A stretch of DNA of 40,512 nt from Coriobacteriia bacterium. GTDB taxonomy: Bacteria > Actinomycetota > Coriobacteriia > Anaerosomatales > Kmv31. Of this stretch, positions 1 through 6,249 are shown in pieces (the stretch's first letter is position 1; every line of letters starts with the position of its first letter). The notes beneath the pieces are model-generated. The model was not told the origin of the DNA and did no database searches. It saw only the letters and a program-made list of their open reading frames with translations. Location: assembly GCA_014859305.1 (NCBI GenBank), contig JACUUM010000019.1, positions 1 to 40,512 of the forward strand, in the 5' to 3' direction. The position numbers and the translations under genes are program-made.

Positions 1-913
1 GGGGGGAGTCGAACCATACGATCCGGCTCCCCTCGGCTCGTGCGCCTTCCGAGGTGCGGACGCCGTTCCCGGCCAGAGGCTCCTCGAGCAGGATGCCTCC
101 GTGCTCCGACGCATCGAGGATCCGCGCGTGCCGCGCGAGTTCGGCGGTCTCACCGGTCGTGCGCGACCAGAACCGGACGCTGCCGTGCTCCTCGCCTCCC
201 TGCTCGCTCACGACGAAGAGCACTCCTGCGGGGAGGGAGAAGGCAGGGCCGAACCCGTGGCGCGCAGGCGCGGAGGCGATCTTCACGGGTCGTCCTCCCT
301 CGATGATATACAGGTCCTGGTCGACCGGGTCGACCCGAGGATCGGAGCGGGCGACGGAGAAGAGCGGCGGTCCGCTGGCCTCCGCGGACCCCAGCCCGGA
401 CACCGCGCCCTTGGTGGGAACGGGGCGTGCCTCGCCGGAACGCAGGTCCCGCTCCCATAGCGCGTCCTCGTCACCGTCCCCGGAAGCGATGTAGTACGCC
501 CGGCCGTCGGTCACGGCGACCACGTCGCCGATGTCGCAGGCCAGTGACGTGACCTCGCCGGTCTCGGCGGAGAACGACATCAGTTCCAGGCGGCCGTCGC
601 GGATGCGCTCGTACAGGACCTCGGAGAGCTCCCCGACGGGGCGCAACAGCAGCGACCAGTCGATCTCACCCCCCGCTGCGAACAGCCGTCTGGGTCCGCT
701 GCCGTCCAGCCTGGCGGAGAACACCTCGTTGTCGCCGGTCGAGTACACCACCGTCCAGTCGGCGTAGCGTTCCGGCACCTCGCCCGCGCCGGTCCCCCGT
801 CCGCTCCCGTCGCCTCCGGCACCCCCTCGCGTCGCGCAGGACGCCTGCAGCAACAGCGCCGAGGCCGCGACGGCCAGCAGGAGCCCGGCGCGGAACACGC
901 TTCTCCCTCTCAT
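1..913 (-). CDS. Exported lipoprotein with beta-propeller-like repeats (3' part beyond window)
   Basis: The reading frame starts with ATG at 913 and stays open to the left edge, so about 304 residues are seen and the C-terminus is missing. The N-terminus has an Arg-rich start, a hydrophobic stretch and a lipobox ending LLLQASC, which predicts lipid attachment and export. The rest is beta-rich with blades resembling TolB/WD40-type propellers (for example YADWTVVYSTGDNEVFSARL and DQDLYIIEGGRPVKI). An SD-like GAGGGG lies upstream. It begins 25 bases after the stop of the NlpC/P60 gene on the same strand, so the two are probably one operon. No enzyme motif is visible; a binding or envelope role is only a guess. 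Confidence 0.72.
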   Translation of the reverse strand, partial: MRGRSVFRAGLLLAVAASALLLQASCATRGGAGGDGSGRGTGAGEVPERYADWTVVYSTGDNEVFSARLDGSGPRRLFAAGGEIDWSLLLRPVGELSEVLYERIRDGRLELMSFSAETGEVTSLACDIGDVVAVTDGRAYYIASGDGDEDALWERDLRSGEARPVPTKGAVSGLGSAEASGPPLFSVARSDPRVDPVDQDLYIIEGGRPVKIASAPARHGFGPAFSLPAGVLFVVSEQGGEEHGSVRFWSRTTGETAELARHARILDASEHGGILLEEPLAGNGVRTSEGARAEGSRIVWFDSP

Positions 914-938
914 CGTCCACCCCTCATCCCAGGGCCCT

Positions 939-2708
939 TCACCAGTTACGGTAGCGCCGCGTCTCGTAGCCGTAGTCGCTCAGCCACTTGGCGGTACGCG
1001 TCCATGCGACCACCCGGTCCTTGCTGCTGGACGTGGTCGACTCCCACACGGCTGAGTCCTTCGTGCTCGTGAAGTAGCGGAAGGCGATCGCGTGGCTGCC
1101 CGGCCGCAGGTAGAGGTCCGCGCACTTCATGCTGGTCCTGGAGATGGGGTAGGAGAAGTTCTTGAGCGTGGTGGTGCTCTGCTTCGTCCCGAGCCCCCAT
1201 AGCCGGGAGACGAAGCCCGAGCAGTCCACGCCGGCGGTGCAGGAGCGCTTGCTCGTGCCCGAGGTGTTCACGTCGCCGGCGTCCTTGCCGTCCTTCATCG
1301 CCCGGTTGAACGTGGTCGGCAGGTCGAAGCCGCCCCAGCAGTACGGGACCGAGGAGTATGTCTTGCCCGGCGCCGTGATGTAGGCCGGCCGGTGGTCGCC
1401 GCAGGAGCGCGTGTAGTTCGCGGAGCTGCAGTACCATCTGTCGCCGACGTAGGCCCACGCACGGTCGTTAGCGTCGAGGCGCGTCCAGATGGCGAACGCC
1501 GGTTCGGGCAGCAGTCTCTCCCCGGCCGTGCGCCACGCCCTGCTCAACCACCCGGCGGCGTACACCCGCGACGCGTCCGCGTGCTCCGAGCCCGCGTCCG
1601 CGCCGGCCCGGTCCACGTCGACGGCGCACCGGTCCGCCGGAGCCGCCGCCTCCGTGCCGGCGTCGGGCGCCGGCTCCTCGGCAAGCCGCTCGATCGTGAC
1701 GCGCTCCGCGCCAGGCACCAGGCAGAACACCTCACCCGCCGCGCTGACGCGCACCCCGTGGACCGGGTGCGTCGCGAAGCGCTCGGCGGGGAGCCGGAAG
1801 ACGCCGCATGGAGCGTCGCCGTCGAACGCCTGGACGTACGAAGCCGACCACGAGCCGTCCTCGGCGATCTCGTCGACGAGCACGTACTCCACGCCGTCGG
1901 CGTCGGTGTCCAGCGGCTTCAGTCTGCCGAGGACCCCCTCGGTCCTCACCTGCAGACGGCGCGTCCTGCGCCCGCGCTCGAACACGCGCACGACGCCGGC
2001 GTGGTCGCCTTCCCAGTCGACGGAGACGAGCCGTGCGCCCGCCCGGCGGGTGCGGAGGCCGAACGCCGGGGCGTCCGACGCTGCGACGTCCACGCGGCTG
2101 CCGCTGCGCACGAGCGGCGGTCTGCGGGCAGGGACCGCGCGTCCGCGCTCCAGGAGCGGGACGTGCCAGCTGCCGTCGAGCTCGAGGTAGACGTCGTCGC
2201 CGACGCCGGGGTGGTCCTGTACGGCGATCCCGGTGACCGCCTGGGCGGAGTACTCGTCCGGCACCTCCCAGGACTCCTCCGGCTCGCCGTCGAGGCCGAG
2301 CCTGACGACGAGGGCGGGCTGCGCGGCGACGTCCATCAGGTACAGCGCCTCCTCCGTCACCGCGATGTCCTCGGGCGCGACGAGCGGCGACGGCACGGGA
2401 AGCTCGCCCGTGAGAGCGCCGTCGGCACCCAGCGTCACGACCTTGCCGTTGACCCCGTCCACGATCCAGAAGGCGCCGTCGGGCGCGACCGCGAACGCGG
2501 ACACCCCCCAGGCCTCCTCCGGACCCTCCTCGACGCCGAGCCGCCCCGGGCCCGACCCCACCGGCAGTCCCGCGACCACCCGCGGCGCGGGCCCCTCCGC
2601 TCGGGGGCCGTTCTCCGCGGCGGCCGCCGGTGCGAGCGCCTGCGCGGCGACGTACACGCCGAGCAGCGCCACCGCCCATCGCATCCTGCGTGTCGGGCTC
2701 CCATCCAT
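939..2708 (-). CDS. Secreted beta-propeller protein with C-terminal NlpC/P60-type cysteine peptidase domain
   Basis: 589 residues from ATG 2708, preceded by GGAGAGAGAGGGG. Residues 1-31 form a signal peptide (twin Arg near the start, hydrophobic core, cleavage near AAAAAE). Residues about 40-400 look like NHL-type propeller blades (FWIVDGVNGKVVTLGADG). The last 150 residues are Cys- and aromatic-rich and contain GVDCSGFVSRLWG, the nucleophile motif of NlpC/P60 peptidases, with C496 as nucleophile and H539 in GSHAIAF as likely base. The family cuts peptidoglycan stem peptides or related amide bonds. The pairing of a propeller with the peptidase suggests a surface-targeting domain. The frame is open upstream to 3932, but that extension overlaps the opposite-strand kinase gene and has no signal peptide, so it was not used. 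Confidence 0.8.
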   Translation of the reverse strand: MDGSPTRRMRWAVALLGVYVAAQALAPAAAAENGPRAEGPAPRVVAGLPVGSGPGRLGVEEGPEEAWGVSAFAVAPDGAFWIVDGVNGKVVTLGADGALTGELPVPSPLVAPEDIAVTEEALYLMDVAAQPALVVRLGLDGEPEESWEVPDEYSAQAVTGIAVQDHPGVGDDVYLELDGSWHVPLLERGRAVPARRPPLVRSGSRVDVAASDAPAFGLRTRRAGARLVSVDWEGDHAGVVRVFERGRRTRRLQVRTEGVLGRLKPLDTDADGVEYVLVDEIAEDGSWSASYVQAFDGDAPCGVFRLPAERFATHPVHGVRVSAAGEVFCLVPGAERVTIERLAEEPAPDAGTEAAAPADRCAVDVDRAGADAGSEHADASRVYAAGWLSRAWRTAGERLLPEPAFAIWTRLDANDRAWAYVGDRWYCSSANYTRSCGDHRPAYITAPGKTYSSVPYCWGGFDLPTTFNRAMKDGKDAGDVNTSGTSKRSCTAGVDCSGFVSRLWGLGTKQSTTTLKNFSYPISRTSMKCADLYLRPGSHAIAFRYFTSTKDSAVWESTTSSSKDRVVAWTRTAKWLSDYGYETRRYRNW

Positions 2709-2906
2709 GCGCGTGCCCCTCTCTCTCCGGTTCGTCCGACCGCTCCCGCAGGCGGGCGGCGTGGCTCGCCCGCTCGGACGGCCGCGACCCGGGGAGGCGC
2801 GCGGCCGGAGAGCATACGGCGGCAGCGTAGGGTAGAGGTCTGACCGTCGTCTTAACGGGATCTGACCACGCGGAACAGCCGCGCGCGTCCGCGCCGGTCC
2901 TCGGCA

Positions 2907-2919
2907 TACAATGGGCGCA
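2907..2919 (+). promoter_or_regulatory. -10 element of a likely leaderless pdtaS transcript
   Basis: TACAAT at 2907-2912 lies so that transcription would start near 2919, the A of the ATG. There is no Shine-Dalgarno sequence before this ATG. No good -35 box is seen. Confidence 0.4.
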
Positions 2920-4391
2920 TGAGCACACGACCCCCTCTCACGCTGGACCTGCCGGCCGACACGCCCGCCGGGACGCGCGAGCACCTCGCCAACGTCGCGC
3001 GCAACCTGCAGCTGCTGGCCGACCTCGGTTACGGCACGGTCTCGCTCGCGCTGGCCGAGGATGAGGCCGGAGCACGGGGTGGAGGCGAAGGCGGCGTGGA
3101 GGCGGGCGGCGCGCTTCGCGTGCTGGCCGAGGCGCGCCCGATGACGGCCGTCCCGGCGGTGGCGACCAGCCGAGTGGGCCGCCGGCTGACGGCCGACGAC
3201 GAGCCGGAGGCGTTCGAGGCGCTGGCCGCGGCCGGGCCGGTGATCGGCGTCCGCCGCCGCACCACGCGCGGCATGAGGTACGCGACCGAGGCCTACCCCG
3301 TCGGCGACCCGCCCTACGCCGTCGTCCTGCGCGACCTCACCGAGCAGGTCGTCGAGGCGCCGGGCAAGATGGAGCGCGTGTTCATGGACGCGGCCGAGGT
3401 GCTCCTCGGCGTGCTGCGGGACGGGCCGCTGCGCGACCTCGCCAACGGCGAGCCGTTCATCACCCACCGGGTGGCGGGGGACGGCGTGCTCACGCTCGAC
3501 GAGCGGGGGCAGGTGCGCTACGCGAGCCCGAACGCGGTCAACATCATGCGCCTCGCGGGGGTGGACGGACCGGTGACGGGGCTGTCCGCCGAGGGGCTGC
3601 CGGGCGGCGCGCAGGCCGTCGCCCCCGTCCTCGGCTCCGGGGGCGCGCTCGCCACCGAGGTCGCAACGGCCGCCCGCGTGCTCAGTTACCGCACCCTGGC
3701 GCTGCCGCGTGGCGCGCTCGTGCTGGTCGAGGACGTCACGGAGGCCAAGCGGCGCGAGGCCGAGATCAAGGTCAAGGAGGCGACCATCCGCGAGGTGCAC
3801 CACCGCGTGAAGAACAACCTGCAGACGATCGCGTCGCTCCTGCGCATCCAGGCGCGCCGCTCCGGCAGCGACGAGGCGTCGCGGGCCTTGCGAGAGGCGG
3901 TCGAGCGCGTGAGCTCGATGGCGGTGGTGCACGAGATGCTCGCGGGGTCCACCGAGGAGCGCGTGGACTTCGCGGACGCGGCGCGCACCGTGGTCGACAT
4001 GGTCGGGCGAGGCCTCTCAGGCACGGCGGAGGACGTCCGCGTCGCCGTGGAGGGCTCCTCGGGCAAGGTGCCGGCGGCCGTGGCGACCTCGCTCGCGCTG
4101 GTCACGGCCGAGCTCGTGCACAACGCGATCGAGCACGGCCTGGCGGGCACGAGCGGCGAGGTGACGGTTTCGATGCGTCGCCTGCCCGCCGAGTTGCACC
4201 TCGTGGTGCGCGACACCGGCCGCGGCCTTCCCGAGGGCTTCGACATCGCCTCGGCGTCCAACCTCGGGCTGGCGATCGTGCGCACCGTGGTGGAGGACGA
4301 CCTGCGCGGCACGCTGTCCTTCGGTCGCGGCCGCGGCACGACCGTCACCATCCGCGTCCCCGTCGACGAGGGCGAGAGGGAGGGCGCGTGA
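2919..4391 (+). CDS. pdtaS: PdtaS-like cytosolic sensor histidine kinase (HisKA_2 family)
   Basis: 490 residues, close to the usual size of actinobacterial PdtaS (about 500). Residues 1-145 match the GAF-like N-terminal histidine-kinase domain, about 180-275 is a PAS domain (GVLTLDERGQVRYASPNAVN), and about 290-370 is the HisKA_2 dimerisation helix pair with EVHHRVKNNLQTI (phospho-acceptor at H294/H295). The C-terminus is an HATPase domain with ELVHNAIEHG (N box) and DTGRGLP (G1 box). There is no membrane segment, so sensing is cytosolic. The stop overlaps the start of the ANTAR regulator by four bases (GTGA), which fits translational coupling and the cognate PdtaS/PdtaR pairing. Known PdtaS proteins respond to copper, NO or cyclic-di-GMP in mycobacteria; the signal here is unknown. 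Confidence 0.88.
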   Translation: MSTRPPLTLDLPADTPAGTREHLANVARNLQLLADLGYGTVSLALAEDEAGARGGGEGGVEAGGALRVLAEARPMTAVPAVATSRVGRRLTADDEPEAFEALAAAGPVIGVRRRTTRGMRYATEAYPVGDPPYAVVLRDLTEQVVEAPGKMERVFMDAAEVLLGVLRDGPLRDLANGEPFITHRVAGDGVLTLDERGQVRYASPNAVNIMRLAGVDGPVTGLSAEGLPGGAQAVAPVLGSGGALATEVATAARVLSYRTLALPRGALVLVEDVTEAKRREAEIKVKEATIREVHHRVKNNLQTIASLLRIQARRSGSDEASRALREAVERVSSMAVVHEMLAGSTEERVDFADAARTVVDMVGRGLSGTAEDVRVAVEGSSGKVPAAVATSLALVTAELVHNAIEHGLAGTSGEVTVSMRRLPAELHLVVRDTGRGLPEGFDIASASNLGLAIVRTVVEDDLRGTLSFGRGRGTTVTIRVPVDEGEREGA

Positions 4392-4960
4392 GGATACTGA
4401 TCGCCGAGGACGAGGCGCTCATCCGCATGGACCTGCGCGAGATGCTAGAGGAGGAGGGCCACGAGGTGGTCGGCGAGGCGCGCGACGGCGCCGAGGCCGT
4501 CGCGCTGGCCTGCGATCTCGCCCCCGACGCCGTGTTCATGGACGTGAAGATGCCCGGCACCGACGGCCTCGACGCGGCCCGGGCGATCGGGGAGCGCTGT
4601 CCGGCAGCGGTGGTGATGGTCACAGCCTTCTCGCAGGCGGAGGTGGTGCGCTCGGCCGCGGAGGCCGGTGCCATGGCCTACGTCGTCAAGCCTTTCGAGA
4701 AGAAGGACGTCATCCCGGCGCTGCACGTCGCCGTCTCGCGCTTCGCCGAGGCACGCGAGCTCGAGGAGCAGGTCTCCGACCTGGCCGAGCGGCTCGAGAC
4801 GCGCAAGGCGCTCGACCGGGCCAAGGGCGTGCTGATGGAGCGCGGTCTGAGCGAGCCCGAGGCGTTCCGGCGCCTCCGGCGGCTGGCGATGGACAAGCGA
4901 CTCACGCTGCGGCAGGTCGCCGAGGCGGTCCTGCTCGCCTCGGAGGCCGAGGAGGGATAG
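4388..4960 (+). CDS. pdtaR: PdtaR-like response regulator with ANTAR RNA-binding domain
   Basis: 190 residues starting at GTG 4388. The receiver domain (1-120) has E7-D8, phospho-acceptor D52 in VFMDVKMPG, T in MVTAFS and K in VVKPFEKK. A helix linker leads to an ANTAR domain (about 125-185) with the signature ALDRAKGVLMERGLSEPEAF and a closing LRQVAEAVLLASE. ANTAR regulators bind paired hairpins in nascent mRNA and prevent termination, so the output is probably antitermination rather than promoter binding. It is coupled to the kinase gene by the GTGA overlap. No target hairpin pair was identified with confidence in this window. Confidence 0.9.
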   Translation: MRILIAEDEALIRMDLREMLEEEGHEVVGEARDGAEAVALACDLAPDAVFMDVKMPGTDGLDAARAIGERCPAAVVMVTAFSQAEVVRSAAEAGAMAYVVKPFEKKDVIPALHVAVSRFAEARELEEQVSDLAERLETRKALDRAKGVLMERGLSEPEAFRRLRRLAMDKRLTLRQVAEAVLLASEAEEG

Positions 4961-5105
4961 CGGCCGGTCCCCGGCGGCTCTCGATCAGGCCGCCGCACGG
5001 CCTTCGCCGGCCGCTCTTCGGCCGCTCGTCGGCGATAACGGCGACTCGCGCGGTGGTAAGTACTCCCTACCGTTCGCGACCCCCGTTCGCCGAGAGGAGA
5101 CGCGC

Positions 5106-6191
5106 TTGCCCGTGCTGCGGGGTTACGACCGTTTCGGCGGAAGGCACGGCGAGTCCGCCTCCGTCGCCAACGTGCTGCGGTATCTCGGGGTGACCGCGCC
5201 GCACACCGGCGAGCCCTACACCGAGGAGATGCTCTTCGGCCTGGGCGGCGGGTTGGGCTTCGCGTACTGGGTGTTCGACTACGAGCACTTGCCCAACCCC
5301 ATGCTCGGCGTGGGCTTCCGCCGCTTCGGCTGGGAAGGGTTCGACACGGCGTTCGTCGAGGACATGTGCTCGCGCGCCGGAGCGGCTGCCGAGACGCGCG
5401 AGACCTCCAGCCGCGCCAAGGCCGACCGCGAGCTCGGCCAGGCGCTCGAGGAGGGGAGGCCGCCGGTCGTGACGGCGGACTGGGGGATGCTGCCGTGCAG
5501 CCCGGTGCCGATGGACCTCGAGTACGTTCCGCACGTGGTGGCCGTCGTCGGGGTCGACGACGCCGACGTCGTGCTGGACGACCTGGGGCCGACCCCGTGC
5601 CGGGTGCCGCGCCGGGAGTTCGCCGCGGCGCGGGCGGCGGTGCGCTCGACGCACCACCGCGTCAGGCTGATCTCGCGGGGCGAGCCCCCGCACAACCCCG
5701 CGGAGGCGATCCAGGACGCGCTCGCCGACTGCGCGGCGAGCCTGCTGGAACCGCTGCGGCCCAATGCCGGTCTGCCCGCCCTGCTCAAGTGGTCGCGCAT
5801 GATGTCCAGCCGGGTGGAGACCAAGGCCTGGCGGAAGGTGTTCGACACCCCCGCCCGACTGTCGGCCGCCCTGTGTTGGACGCACCGATGGATCGAGCTG
5901 GGCACCGGTGGCGGAGCTTTCCGGCCGATGTACGCGGACTTCCTCGAGGAGGCATCCGCCGTGATGGGCGAGCGGGCCGTGCTCGAGCTCGCGGCCACCT
6001 ACCGGGGCCTCGGCCAGCGCTGGAGCGCCCTGGGTATCGACGCGCTCGCGCTCTCCGGCGAGCCGGAGGAGGCCCTGGGTGAGCTCGACGCGTTCGCCGA
6101 CCGGCTCGCCCAGATGCACGCCGACGAATCGGCCGCGGCCCACGCCGTGCGCGAGGCGGCGGGTGAGCGCGCCGTCGTGCGCGGGGCATAG
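5106..6191 (+). CDS. BtrH_N / DUF4872 domain protein
   Basis: 361 residues. The start is TTG 5106, chosen because GAGAGGAGA lies five bases upstream and the conserved N-terminal domain begins at once. Residues about 8-170 match the BtrH N-terminal domain: a start motif FGGRHGESASVANVLRYLG, EEMLFGLGGGLGFAYW and HVVAVVGVDDADVVLDDLG. Residues about 195-330 match DUF4872, with WIELGTGGGAFRPMYADFL. BtrH itself is an acyltransferase of butirosin biosynthesis with a papain-like fold, and relatives usually carry HC in the first motif. Here the Cys position reads Gly (RHGES), so the nucleophile seems lost. It has no biosynthetic neighbours; substrate and activity are unknown. Confidence 0.75.
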   Translation: MPVLRGYDRFGGRHGESASVANVLRYLGVTAPHTGEPYTEEMLFGLGGGLGFAYWVFDYEHLPNPMLGVGFRRFGWEGFDTAFVEDMCSRAGAAAETRETSSRAKADRELGQALEEGRPPVVTADWGMLPCSPVPMDLEYVPHVVAVVGVDDADVVLDDLGPTPCRVPRREFAAARAAVRSTHHRVRLISRGEPPHNPAEAIQDALADCAASLLEPLRPNAGLPALLKWSRMMSSRVETKAWRKVFDTPARLSAALCWTHRWIELGTGGGAFRPMYADFLEEASAVMGERAVLELAATYRGLGQRWSALGIDALALSGEPEEALGELDAFADRLAQMHADESAAAHAVREAAGERAVVRGA

Positions 6192-6249
6192 GCGGGCGAC
6201 GGACGCACAGTCACGGGACCGGAGGTCGCGGGACCGGGAGGTCCGCCCC

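Noticed and set aside
1-48. tRNA T-loop-like sequence GGTTCGACTCCC on the minus strand at the left edge
   Set aside because: The five bases before TTCGA do not pair with those after it, no acceptor stem or anticodon arm is found upstream, and the stretch is in frame within the lipoprotein gene.
6192-6249. Possible terminator between the BtrH-like gene and the cytochrome gene
   Set aside because: There are direct repeats of GGGACCGG but no clean inverted repeat in this 58-base convergent gap.
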